Below are positions 46,475 to 54,311 of a DNA stretch of 64,000 bases, piece after piece; the first letter of the stretch is position 1; each line of letters opens with the position of its first letter. A program made the translations under genes and the position numbers. Source of the stretch: Candidimonas humi (GTDB taxonomy: Bacteria > Pseudomonadota > Gammaproteobacteria > Burkholderiales > Burkholderiaceae_B); NCBI RefSeq assembly GCF_019166065.1, contig NZ_JAHTBN010000001.1:186001-250000 (forward strand). Direction: 5' to 3'. A model generated the notes under the pieces. It was not told the DNA's origin and made no database searches. It saw only the letters and a list, made by a program, of their open reading frames with translations.

Positions 46475-47530
46475 TCAGGCGGCTTCTGGTTTTGCGGCGC
46501 GCTTGCGGCGCTGTCCGACTGCCTGCGCCGCGCCGATGGCGCGAGCGCGCAGTTGGCCGCAGCCGCCGTCTACGTCCTGTCCGGCGCTGTTCCTCACCTT
46601 GGCCAGCACGCCGCGGCTGTGCAGATAGCGGGTGATCTCGCGAATACGTTCGAGATCGGGGCGCTTGTAGTCGTCCCCTTCGAGACTATTGAAGGGGATG
46701 ACGTTGAGCACGCCGTACTTGCCCTTGAGCAGGCGCACGGCTGCGTCGAGTTCGTCATCGCCGTCGTTGATGCCCTTGAGCAGCACCCACTGGTACTGGA
46801 TCGGGTAACCGGTGTCGCGTGCGTATTTCTCGCCGAGCTCGATCAATTCTTCCGGCGGGATTTTCGGCGCCCGCGGCAGCAGGTGTTCGCGTAGTGCGGC
46901 CTTGGTCGTGTGCAGCGACAGCGCCAGTGCCGGTTTGACGCGTTGTCGTGGCAGGGCTTCGAACACGCGCAGATCGCCCACGGTGGAGAGCACGAGGTTC
47001 TTGTGGCCGATATTGCCTTCGGTGCCGAGCAAGCCTATTGCCTCGAGCACGTTGTCGAGGTTGTGCGCCGGTTCGCCCATGCCCATGAAGACGACCTTCT
47101 TTACCGTACGCAGACGCCGCGCCAGCACGACCTGGGCAAGGATTTCCATGCTCGAGACCTGGCGAATCAGGCCGCTCTTGCCGGTCATGCAAAAACGGCA
47201 GCCGACCGCGCAGCCGACCTGGGTGGAGACGCAGAGCCCGTCGCGCGGCAGCAGTACGCTTTCCACCATTTGCCGGTCGGCGAGTTCGACGAGCAGGCGC
47301 GAGCCGTCGCTGCCGGCGTGTTCGGAGCGGATGCGGGCGAGGCTGTCCAGTTCTGCCGTCAAGGCGGGCACGGCGTCGCGCAGTTTCAGCGGCAGGAAGT
47401 GCTCGGAGCGCCGCCGCCGCGTGCCGCTGTCTAGCGCTTGTCCGTTCAGCCAGACGCGCATGACCCGGCCGCGATGCACGGGCAAGGCGCCGAGGGCGGC
47501 GAGGCGTAGGTCGAAGTCGGAGTAGCGCAT
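46475..47530 (-). CDS. RlmN-family radical-SAM RNA methyltransferase paralogue
   Basis: 351 residues, somewhat shorter than RlmN (about 380). The radical-SAM cluster motif is CAVGCRFCMTG with the companion GLCVSTQVG; the other catalytic Cys is in RNSAGQDVDGGCGQLRARAIG. The SAM region is KKVVFMGMGEPAHNLDNV. The N-terminus lacks the usual RlmN opening helices, so this is probably a paralogue (23S rRNA/tRNA adenine-methyltransferase-like or Cfr-like) rather than the housekeeping RlmN. It sits at the start of an accessory-looking patch. Confidence 0.85.
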   Translation of the reverse strand: MRYSDFDLRLAALGALPVHRGRVMRVWLNGQALDSGTRRRRSEHFLPLKLRDAVPALTAELDSLARIRSEHAGSDGSRLLVELADRQMVESVLLPRDGLCVSTQVGCAVGCRFCMTGKSGLIRQVSSMEILAQVVLARRLRTVKKVVFMGMGEPAHNLDNVLEAIGLLGTEGNIGHKNLVLSTVGDLRVFEALPRQRVKPALALSLHTTKAALREHLLPRAPKIPPEELIELGEKYARDTGYPIQYQWVLLKGINDGDDELDAAVRLLKGKYGVLNVIPFNSLEGDDYKRPDLERIREITRYLHSRGVLAKVRNSAGQDVDGGCGQLRARAIGAAQAVGQRRKRAAKPEAA

Positions 47531-47720
47531 GGGTGGCGGATTTTACTGTACCCCGGAGCATGGGCCTGAAGAGCGGGCGTTCTGAATCGGTGTGTAAATC
47601 GCAAAGCCGCATATCGAACGCAGTCTGTCGCGTACACATACATGGGGCAAGCCGATGCTGGTAGCATTCAATGTGGACTGGAGACCCGCACACTCGGCGG
47701 CGACCCAAAGATAGAACGAT

Positions 47721-48074
47721 ATGACTATTCTCGACACAAACCAGATCGAAAACTGGCATGCCCATGTCTATTTCGACGCGGCGAGCCGCGATGCCGCCTG
47801 GGTTTTCCGGCAGGAGATCGACCGGCGTTTCGGCGCCGTCGTGCAACTCGGCCGGTTTCACGAGCGTCCGGTCGGGCCTCATCCGCAGTGGTCGTATCAG
47901 ATTGCTTTTACTGTGGACTGTTTCGCGGAAGTGATCAGTTGGTTGACGCTGAACCATGGCGCCCTCGATATTTTCGTGCACCCCAATACAGGGGATGCCG
48001 TGCGCGATCATCGCGATTCTGCAGTCTGGATCGGCCGCTCTTATGACTTGGTTCTGTCCGCATTAAGTAAATGA
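47721..48074 (+). CDS. DOPA 4,5-dioxygenase-like protein
   Basis: 117 residues with the family motif WHAHVYFD (metal-type HxH), a second HPQW and WLTLNHGALDIFVHPNTGDAVRDHRDSAVWIG with conserved His residues. This family opens catechol rings in plants and fungi; bacterial members have unknown substrates. Its stop overlaps the start of the arfB remnant by four bases (ATGA), suggesting an operon. Confidence 0.85.
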   Translation: MTILDTNQIENWHAHVYFDAASRDAAWVFRQEIDRRFGAVVQLGRFHERPVGPHPQWSYQIAFTVDCFAEVISWLTLNHGALDIFVHPNTGDAVRDHRDSAVWIGRSYDLVLSALSK

Positions 48075-48474
48075 TCGTGCGCTACACCGTCGCTCCCCAC
48101 GAAATCGAGCTTGTCGCCGTACGTGCGCAGGGTGCGGGCGGGCAGAATGTGAACAAAGTGCGAGCGCCATACATTTGCGTTTTGACGTGCGGGCTTCCGG
48201 GCTGCCGGAAGCGCTGAAGAAGCGCCTGCTGGCGCTTCACGACCGGCGTGTCACACGCGATGGCGTGATTGTCATCAAGGCGCAGGAATACCGTACCCAG
48301 GAACAGAATCGCGCCGCGGCGCTGGAGCGTCTCGAAGCCTTGATCGCCAGCGTTTGCACAACCCGCAAAGTCCGTGTGGCAACGCGCCCGACCCGGGCAT
48401 CGCAGCGGCGCCGCCTCGAGAACAAGGCGCGTCGCAGCGAGGTGAAAACCGGGCGAGGGCGCGTTTCCGACTGA
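48071..48474 (+). pseudogene. arfB: Frameshifted arfB (alternative ribosome-rescue factor)
   Basis: ArfB is a GGQ peptidyl-tRNA hydrolase that frees stalled ribosomes. The frame from ATG 48071 reads MIVRYTVAPHEIELVAVRAQ then GAGGQNVNKV, with the GGQ intact, but then diverges and stops after about 45 codons. Another frame continues as SAIHLRFDVRASGLPEALKK...QEQNRAAALERLEALI and a basic tail (RRRLENKARRSEVKTGRGR). The join expects one more base near 48160/48161 (GTG-CG-AGC instead of GTG-TCG-AGC). Both halves otherwise look well conserved, so this is a recent mutation or a sequencing error. Confidence 0.85.
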
Positions 48475-48664
48475 ATTTTTGAGTGATCAGCTCGAAGCAG
48501 ACATCGCGCATCTGCAGTGCCTCTAGGCGTCAGTCTTAAAACACGAGACCAAGGGTAGTTGCTGTTTCAAACGGATCGGCAACTGTCAGCCATCCAAATG
48601 GAATTGCCTATCGCGCTTGAAGCCAAAGCAGGGCGGTCAAACCCGCATCACGCCTGGATTCCTG

Positions 48665-48817
48665 CTATTTAGGTTTCGTGTTGGGTACACGCTTGGGTTC
48701 ACGGTTTTGCGGGGTGCTCGCGGTGCGGCATATGACTGGGGCGCAGTGCGGTGCATGGGTCTTCGCGTGGGCTATCGCTTCCCGCAAACCTTGCTGGATA
48801 CGTTCAAAGGCCGTCAT
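48665..48817 (-). pseudogene. Remnant of an HTH-type antitoxin N-terminus
   Basis: A 50-residue ORF, MTAFERIQQGLREAIAHAKTH followed by an unrelated tail that ends at 48665. The first 20 residues match the usual start of small XRE-type antitoxins (NadS/HigA-like), whose HTH should follow but is missing. It starts 13 bases after the stop of the intact antitoxin, so it looks like a broken second antitoxin in the same array. The remaining 190 bases back to arfB hold nothing recognisable. Confidence 0.5.
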
Positions 48818-48830
48818 GGAAGCGCGCCAT

Positions 48831-49151
48831 TCATGCATGCGCAGTTTCTGCGTGCAGCTTCAGGCCCAGGGCGCGGATCACCTTCATGATGGTGCCGAAC
48901 TCCGGGTTGCCCTCCGCCGACAGAGCCCGATACAAGCCTTCGCGCGACAAGCCAGTTTCACGGGCAAGCTGGCTCATGCCATGCGCGCGGGCGATGTCGC
49001 CCAGCGCGGCGCGGATCAGGCTGCCGTCGCCAGGGTCTTCGCCAAGGCACGCCTCGAAATAAAGCGCGGCATCCTCGTCGGTCTTGAGGGTGTCGGCGGC
49101 ATCCCAGCGGCTAAAACCTTCGGGGACGTTGATGGTGAGAGATTCACTCAT
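48831..49151 (-). CDS. Antitoxin, HTH family (COG3636-type addiction-module antidote)
   Basis: 106 residues. It starts SESLTINVPEGFSRWDAADTLKTDEDAALYFEACLGE, the typical opening, and contains GDIARAHGMSQLARETGLSREGLYRALSAEGNPEFGTIMKVIRALGL, the HTH that binds the operator. AAGGAG precedes the start. The cognate toxin should be just upstream; here a 90-residue gene lies between them. Confidence 0.9.
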   Translation of the reverse strand: MSESLTINVPEGFSRWDAADTLKTDEDAALYFEACLGEDPGDGSLIRAALGDIARAHGMSQLARETGLSREGLYRALSAEGNPEFGTIMKVIRALGLKLHAETAHA

Positions 49152-49188
49152 GGTTCACTCCTTCCAGAGTTCGGCGAGCCAGATAGTC

Positions 49189-49461
49189 TCAACGCGATTT
49201 CTCACGGCGTTGCTGTGTAGTTACAAGCTGGGCAAGCTGCTGATTCAGTTTCATGGATTCACCGAGTCGAGCCTGTAGGCTGTCGACTAACGGTTGAATG
49301 TAAAGAAATGCTTGCATAGTGGCGTCATTTTCTGGTGCAGCAACACCACCTCTTTGAGCAGTCTTCATATTGCGGGCAGCTCCACCTGAGCGGAGTTCGC
49401 CAGTTTTTGGGTTGAGAGCTTGTGTAGTCCAGCCCGCTTTGTAGTCATCAGGATTTTGCAT
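49189..49461 (-). CDS. Unrecognised 90-residue protein between toxin and antitoxin
   Basis: Begins MQNPDDYKAGWTTQALNPKT and ends in a Gln/Arg-rich helix (SMKLNQQLAQLVTTQQRREKSR). The middle is Gly/Ala/Asn-rich (SGGAARNMKTAQRGGVAAPEN). Its start overlaps the toxin stop by 14 bases, and 37 bases separate its stop from the antitoxin start, so it is co-transcribed with both. No membrane segment or known motif is seen. I do not recognise a family. A regulatory, chaperone-like or third-component role is only an inference from position. Confidence 0.6.
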   Translation of the reverse strand: MQNPDDYKAGWTTQALNPKTGELRSGGAARNMKTAQRGGVAAPENDATMQAFLYIQPLVDSLQARLGESMKLNQQLAQLVTTQQRREKSR

Positions 49462-49780
49462 CGGATTTTTCCTTAGAAGGGGATGCTCCCCTCCAAACTT
49501 TGGAAAGACCGATAGCGCGCTTGATGTCGGCGTCTTGTTTGCCTTTGTCGCCTCCGCACAGCAGCACCACAACGGTGTTGCCGTGCCGTGTGAAATACAG
49601 GCGGTAGCCAGGACCCACGTCGATACGCATTTCCGAGATGCCATCACGCAGGGGTTTCCAGTCGCCCAGGTTGCCGTGCCCGGCAAGCCGAATCCGGGCA
49701 GAGATACGAGCGCGGGCGATCTTGTTGCGCAAGCCACCGTGCCAAGCCTTGAAGTCGTCGCTCTGGATAATCTCCAACAT
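49448..49780 (-). CDS. RelE/ParE-superfamily toxin (COG3657-type)
   Basis: 110 residues, the usual size. It contains DFKAWHGGLRNKIARARISARIRLAGHGNLGDWKPLRDGISEMRIDVGPGYRLYFTRHGNTVVVLLCGGDKGKQDADIKRAIGL, a well-preserved family core with the C-terminal GGDKGKQ motif. Family members are generally translation-targeting ribonucleases or gyrase poisons; which type is not readable. It is first gene of a three-gene minus-strand operon ending in the antitoxin. Confidence 0.9.
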   Translation of the reverse strand: MLEIIQSDDFKAWHGGLRNKIARARISARIRLAGHGNLGDWKPLRDGISEMRIDVGPGYRLYFTRHGNTVVVLLCGGDKGKQDADIKRAIGLSKVWRGASPSKEKSDAKS

Positions 49781-49787
49781 GGCCTAT

Positions 49788-49828
49788 TGTGAATCATGGC
49801 ACACAGTGATGTCAATCATGGCACACAG
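49788..49828. promoter_or_regulatory. Direct-repeat operator upstream of the toxin gene
   Basis: AATCATGGCACACAG occurs twice, at 49792-49806 and 49814-49828, with a 22-base period (two helical turns). Each copy contains an imperfect TGTG...CACA dyad. It ends just before the toxin start codon at 49780, a typical place for a TA autoregulation site. Confidence 0.65.
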
Positions 49829-49840
49829 ATTGAGCTGTGT

Positions 49841-50047
49841 TTAGTTGCCATGTATTTCTTCCGCCGTGGACGCTTGCGCGTAGATCGCCGCCAAGCTATG
49901 GCATTCGCTTAAGGCCACGCTCATCAAGTCCACGGCCTCGCCCAGTTGGCCCCCGAGTTCCAGGGTGCGTTCGTTGCTTACCTGATATCCCCCGCCGCCA
50001 GTACATCCCGGTTTATCCGCTCCGTCGGCACCATCGAGCCGCAGCAC
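49841..50047 (-). CDS. Possible small ORF, function unknown (low confidence)
   Basis: A GTG-started 68-codon ORF ending LMSVALSECHSLAAIYAQAS then TAEEIHGN, with a short amphipathic segment like some DUF3077-type proteins. The adjacent frame contains EACPCCGSMVPTER, a zinc-ribbon-like start, in the region just before it, so a frameshifted small gene is possible. It lies between yicC and the toxin operator. Coding status is doubtful. Confidence 0.2.
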   Translation of the reverse strand: MLRLDGADGADKPGCTGGGGYQVSNERTLELGGQLGEAVDLMSVALSECHSLAAIYAQASTAEEIHGN

Positions 50048-50077
50048 GGGCAGGCCTCTATGCCCTTGACCACTACA

Positions 50078-51049
50078 CTACTCGATATTCTGGGCCTGTT
50101 CCCGCATCTGCTCTATGAGCAGTTTCAGGTCTATGGCGGCGCGGGTGACGTCCAGGCCGCCGGCCTTGGAGCCCAGGGTATTGGCTTCGCGGTTCATTTC
50201 CTGGAACAGGAAGTCCAGGCGCTTGCCGGTGCTGCCGGCGGTTTTCTTGGCCGCCGCGGCCGGCGCGGCGCCCTTGGTCTTGTTTTTGCCGCTGCCGCTA
50301 GCGGCTTCGCCGCCGCGCAGCAGGTGCTCGAGTTCGGCGATGTGCGAGCGCAGGCGCGACAGTTCTTCGGCCACGTCTATGCGCAATGAGAAGAGCGAGG
50401 TTTCCTGGGCAATGCGGGCCGAGAGTTCGGCGCCGCTGATCTGGGTGAATCCTTCGGGGCTGACAGCTTCCAGCGTTTCGCGCAATCTGTTCGCGAGCCT
50501 TTCCTGGTGTTCGGCCAGCAACTGGGGCAACTGGCTTTCCACTTGATCCACGATGACGCCGGCCTGTGCGGCGCAATCCAGCATGACGGCCGCCAGGCGC
50601 TGTCCTTCGCGCTCGCGGTTGGACTGGAATTCTTCCAGGGCCTGCCTGGCCGCCTGCAGGCAGGAAGCCGTCCAGGCATCCGGGTCGGCGGCGTCGGACT
50701 GCGACCCGTTCGAGCCGTTGAGCAATTCGCTCAGGCGCGGCGCCCGCAGGTCCGGGATGACCGCGCGCGCGGCGGCAAGTTGCTGCGCGACCGTGGCCAG
50801 GTAGGCCGGGTCGATCTGGGCTTCGGTCTTGGCCTTGGCGCGCGCGTAGGATGCGCGCACGTCGATCTTGCCGCGCAGCAGCGCCTGGCCGATCAGTTCG
50901 CGCAAAGGGCCTTCGGCCAGGCGCAGTTCGTCGGGAAGACGGAAGTTCAGGTCGAGGTAGCGGCTGTTGACGCTACGCAGCTCGATGCTGAGGGTACCTT
51001 CGGGGGATTCGGCCCGCGCGCCGCCAAAGCCGGTCATGCTGCGTATCAT
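50078..51049 (-). CDS. yicC: YicC-family protein (endoribonuclease YicC-like)
   Basis: 323 residues; start MIRSMTGFGGARAESPEGT and the conserved ELRSVNSRYLDLNFRLP are diagnostic, as is the C-terminal GKRLDFLFQEMNREANTLGSKA. YicC proteins act on RNA (a nuclease activity has been reported for E. coli YicC). An Ala/Lys/Gly-rich insert (about residues 250-280) precedes the conserved C-terminus. I used ATG 51049; the ORF is open 58 codons upstream without similarity. It is divergent from rph. Confidence 0.93.
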   Translation of the reverse strand: MIRSMTGFGGARAESPEGTLSIELRSVNSRYLDLNFRLPDELRLAEGPLRELIGQALLRGKIDVRASYARAKAKTEAQIDPAYLATVAQQLAAARAVIPDLRAPRLSELLNGSNGSQSDAADPDAWTASCLQAARQALEEFQSNREREGQRLAAVMLDCAAQAGVIVDQVESQLPQLLAEHQERLANRLRETLEAVSPEGFTQISGAELSARIAQETSLFSLRIDVAEELSRLRSHIAELEHLLRGGEAASGSGKNKTKGAAPAAAAKKTAGSTGKRLDFLFQEMNREANTLGSKAGGLDVTRAAIDLKLLIEQMREQAQNIE

Positions 51050-51330
51050 GGGATGTCCTGCGTGAAATATCGTGAAACCGATATTATTGCCGATCTTGCC
51101 TGTGGCACGTATGTATCGTCGATCTGGTCCGCGGTCCACGGCCCGCGGGCCGTGTGTCCTGTCGGCCAGGACGCTAGTCGTATAGCGGGCCCATCGCCCA
51201 CCGCGCTCATTGCCCGTGTTCATTGCCCTGGTTTATCGCCCGAACCGGGCTGCCGCGCGCCGCGTTCTAAAATACGCCTTTGGCCGCCCGCGCGGCACGG
51301 GCCTCGGCCTGCAACTCCCACCCTGGAATC

Positions 51331-52071
51331 ATGATGTCGTCTGATAACTCCGCCGTCCGCGCTTCGGGGCGCGCCCTCGACGAATTGCGCCCGCTGTCGA
51401 TAGAGACTGGCTACACGCGCTATGCCGAAGGCTCGGTGCTGATCCGCGCCGGCGGCACGCACGTATTGTGCAATGCCAGCGTGCTGGACAAAGTGCCCCC
51501 TTTCCTGAAAGGCAAGGGGCAGGGCTGGGTCACCGCGGAATACGGCATGCTGCCGCGCGCCACGCACACCCGCGGCGACCGCGAGGCCGCGCGCGGCAAG
51601 CAAAGCGGCCGCACGCAGGAAATCCAGCGCCTGATCGGCCGCAGCCTGCGCGCGGTGTTCGACATGCAGGCGCTGGGCGAGCGCACCCTGCACCTGGACT
51701 GCGACGTGCTGCAGGCCGACGGCGGCACGCGCTGCGCCAGCATTACCGGCGCCTGGGTGGCGGCGGCATTGGCGGTGCGCGGCCTGCTGGCCGCCGGCAC
51801 CATCGAGGCGGACCCGATCCGCGACAGCGTGGCAGCGGTGTCGGTCGGCCTCGTGGGCGGCGTGCCCATGCTCGACCTGGACTATGGCGAAGATTCGGGC
51901 TGCGACGCCGATGTGAACGTGGTGATGACGGGCGCCGGCGGCTATGTGGAAGTGCAGGGCACGGCCGAAGGGCTCGCTTTCGAGCGCGCCACGCTGGATC
52001 GCCTGCTCGACCTGGCGCGCGACGGCAATGCCCGCCTGGCAGGCCTGCAGCGCGAAGCGTTGGGGTCTTGA
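51331..52071 (+). CDS. rph: RNase PH
   Basis: 246-residue phosphorolytic 3'-to-5' exoribonuclease that trims tRNA precursors. [65 protein letters not shown] and [24 protein letters not shown] are the family motifs. There are two adjacent in-frame ATGs (51331, 51334). rdgB follows after 51 bases, and hemW after that, a conserved cluster. Confidence 0.97.
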   Translation: MMSSDNSAVRASGRALDELRPLSIETGYTRYAEGSVLIRAGGTHVLCNASVLDKVPPFLKGKGQGWVTAEYGMLPRATHTRGDREAARGKQSGRTQEIQRLIGRSLRAVFDMQALGERTLHLDCDVLQADGGTRCASITGAWVAAALAVRGLLAAGTIEADPIRDSVAAVSVGLVGGVPMLDLDYGEDSGCDADVNVVMTGAGGYVEVQGTAEGLAFERATLDRLLDLARDGNARLAGLQREALGS

Positions 52072-52122
52072 CCGGGCTTGCCGCGGCCACGCATATGTAG
52101 ATAGCAAAGGAAACACGCATTC

Positions 52123-52752
52123 ATGTCTCAAGATTCCAGCCACGGCGGCAACCCCGACAAGCGGGTGGTGCTGGCCTCCAATAATGCGGGCAAGCTCAGG
52201 GAGTTTGCCGCCATATTGAGCCAGGCCGGCCTGGCCATGGTCGCGCAAGGCGAGCTGGGGGTGGGCGAGGCCGAAGAGCCTTATGGCACCTTCGTGGAAA
52301 ATGCCTTGACCAAGGCGCGGCATGCCGCGCGCCACACCGGCCTGGCGGCGCTGGCCGATGATTCCGGCCTGTGTGTCGATGCGCTGGGCGGTGCGCCCGG
52401 GGTGTATTCGGCGCGCTACGCCACGCTGCACGGCGGGGAAAAGTCCGACGCCGCCAATAATGCCTGTCTGATGCGCAATCTGGCGGGCGTCGACAACCGT
52501 CGCGCTTCATATGTGGCAGTGCTGGTGTACCTGCGCTCGGCCGACGATCCACGGCCCTTGATTGCCCAGGGCGTGTGGCGCGGCAGCGTGCTCGAGCAGC
52601 CGCGCGGCTCGAACGGCTTTGGATACGATCCTTATTTTTACCTGCCCGAGCTGGGGCGCAGCGCTGCCGAGCTCGAGCCCGCCGAGAAGAACCGCGTCAG
52701 CCATCGGGCCCAGGCCCTGGCCAGGCTGCTGCAGGCCTTGCGCGAAGAATAG
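52123..52752 (+). CDS. rdgB: XTP/dITP pyrophosphatase (RdgB/HAM1)
   Basis: 209 residues; removes non-canonical purine nucleotides (dITP, XTP) from the pool. The nucleotide-binding start VVLASNNAGKLREFAAIL and ADDSGLCVDALGGAPGVYSARYA are typical, followed by GFGYDPYFYLPELGRSAAELEPAEKNRVSHRAQAL. It lies between rph and hemW. Confidence 0.97.
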   Translation: MSQDSSHGGNPDKRVVLASNNAGKLREFAAILSQAGLAMVAQGELGVGEAEEPYGTFVENALTKARHAARHTGLAALADDSGLCVDALGGAPGVYSARYATLHGGEKSDAANNACLMRNLAGVDNRRASYVAVLVYLRSADDPRPLIAQGVWRGSVLEQPRGSNGFGYDPYFYLPELGRSAAELEPAEKNRVSHRAQALARLLQALREE

Positions 52753-52766
52753 AAAGGCGGGAATCC

Positions 52767-54092
52767 GTGCCGCATCCGATTTTTCCCATATGCCCCGAAG
52801 CAAGCATGCGCCAGGGCGGCGCTGCTGCCGATCCCGAGACGCACACTGCGGCCTCGCCCAAAAGCGGACGTGCCGGGCCGGACCACGGCGCGACGGCGGC
52901 GCCGGGCACGGCATCCGCCGGACTGCCACGCCCCGAGTCGACCGGCCTGCAAAGCCTGCCGCCGCTATCCGTGTACGTGCACGTGCCCTGGTGCGTGCGC
53001 AAGTGTCCGTATTGCGATTTCAATTCGCATGCACTGCGCGGCGAGCTGCCCGAGCGCCAGTACCTGGATGCCTTGCGCGCCGATATCGAGCAGGCGCTGC
53101 CGCTGGTCTGGGGCCGCAGGGTCACTACCATCTTCATAGGCGGAGGAACTCCCAGCCTGCTGTCGGCCGCCGCCGTGGACGAGATGCTGGCCATCCTGCG
53201 CAGCTACCTGACCGTGCTGCCCGATGCCGAAATCACGCTCGAAGCCAACCCCGGCACGGCGGAAGCCGGTCGCTTCGCCGAGTACGCCCGCAGCGGCGTA
53301 AACCGGATTTCGCTCGGCATACAAAGCTTCGACGACCGTGCCCTGCAGGCCCTGGGCCGCATCCACGATAGTCGCCAGGCGCGCGCCGCGGTGGACATGG
53401 CACAGAAGGCGGTGGACCGGGTCAACCTCGACCTGATGTACGCCTTGCCGGGCCAGACCTTGGACGGCTGCGCCGAAGACTTGCGGCTGGCCATGGCCTG
53501 CGGCACCAGCCATCTGTCGCTGTACCACCTGACCATGGAACCCAATACGGTGTTCGCCAAGTACCCGCCGACGGTGCCCGACGACGACACTAGCGCGACC
53601 ATGCAAGAACTTATCGCCAGCCACACCGCCCAAGGCGGCTGGGAACGCTACGAGGTCTCGGCCTACGCGCAGCCCGGGCAGCGCTGCCTGCACAACGTGA
53701 ACTACTGGGAATTCGGCGACTACCTGGGCGTCGGGCCCGGCGCCCACGGCAAGCTGTCGTTTCACGACCGCATCCTGCGCCAGGCCAAGGCGCGCAACCC
53801 GCAATCCTGGATGGAACGCGCGGTGCTCATGGATGGCAGCCATATTGCCGAAGAGCGCGTGGTGCAGGCACAGGAACTGGGTTTCGAGTTCATGCTCAAT
53901 GCGCTGCGCCTGAAAGAGGGCGTGCCGGCCTCGCTGTTCACCGAGCGCACCGGCCTGTCCATCCTGGCGGCGGCGCCCGCGCTCGAAAGAGCGGTCGCCC
54001 GCGGCCTGCTCGCGGCGGATCCCACCCGGCTGCAGGCGACCGAGCTGGGCTGGCGTTTTCTGAATGACCTGCTGGCCGAGTTCCTGGAATGA
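52767..54092 (+). CDS. hemW: Radical-SAM haem chaperone HemW
   Basis: 441 residues. The cluster motif is VPWCVRKCPYCDFNSH. Other features are FIGGGTPSLLS, GVNRISLGIQSFDDRALQALGRIHD and a C-terminal winged-helix region ending GWRFLNDLLAEF. HemW binds haem; it is not the coproporphyrinogen oxidase it was once called. GTG 52767 is preceded by AAAGGCGG; ATG 52806 is an alternative, and the family part only begins about 70 residues in, so the N-terminal extension is probably disordered. Confidence 0.94.
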   Translation: MPHPIFPICPEASMRQGGAAADPETHTAASPKSGRAGPDHGATAAPGTASAGLPRPESTGLQSLPPLSVYVHVPWCVRKCPYCDFNSHALRGELPERQYLDALRADIEQALPLVWGRRVTTIFIGGGTPSLLSAAAVDEMLAILRSYLTVLPDAEITLEANPGTAEAGRFAEYARSGVNRISLGIQSFDDRALQALGRIHDSRQARAAVDMAQKAVDRVNLDLMYALPGQTLDGCAEDLRLAMACGTSHLSLYHLTMEPNTVFAKYPPTVPDDDTSATMQELIASHTAQGGWERYEVSAYAQPGQRCLHNVNYWEFGDYLGVGPGAHGKLSFHDRILRQAKARNPQSWMERAVLMDGSHIAEERVVQAQELGFEFMLNALRLKEGVPASLFTERTGLSILAAAPALERAVARGLLAADPTRLQATELGWRFLNDLLAEFLE

Positions 54093-54120
54093 GCGGGATT
54101 GGCGATCAATATCCGAATTT

Positions 54121-54179
54121 GCACCTTTATGGTGCGTTGTTGTTGCGGTAGTGCACTATAATTCGCACCATATTGGTGC
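54121..54179. promoter_or_regulatory. Two NtrC-binding sites upstream of glnA
   Basis: GCACC-TTTAT-GGTGC (54121-54135) and GCACC-ATATT-GGTGC (54165-54179) are perfect NtrC enhancer dyads (consensus GCAC-N7-GTGC). They lie 63-121 bases upstream of the sigma-54 promoter. This is a canonical nitrogen-starvation enhancer. Confidence 0.92.
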
Positions 54180-54241
54180 GAATAGTGTTTCGATGACGCC
54201 GCCGAGGTGCAAAAATGCTTCCGGCTTCTTGCACTCGAAGT

Positions 54242-54257
54242 TGGCACGAGTATTGCT
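54242..54257 (+). promoter_or_regulatory. Sigma-54 promoter of glnA
   Basis: TGGCACGAGTATTGCT matches the sigma-54 consensus (GG and GC of the -24/-12 elements spaced by 10 bases). It is about 55 bases before the glnA start and downstream of two NtrC sites. Confidence 0.92.
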
Positions 54258-54311
54258 TAATGCAAGGCAGACCTGTTTTCGGTTTGACCTATTTCCAGTC
54301 CAGGAGCCCCT

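Noticed and set aside
48617-48889. A 90-codon plus-strand ORF between arfB and the antitoxin
   Set aside because: It overlaps the antitoxin remnant and the antitoxin itself on the other strand and resembles nothing known.
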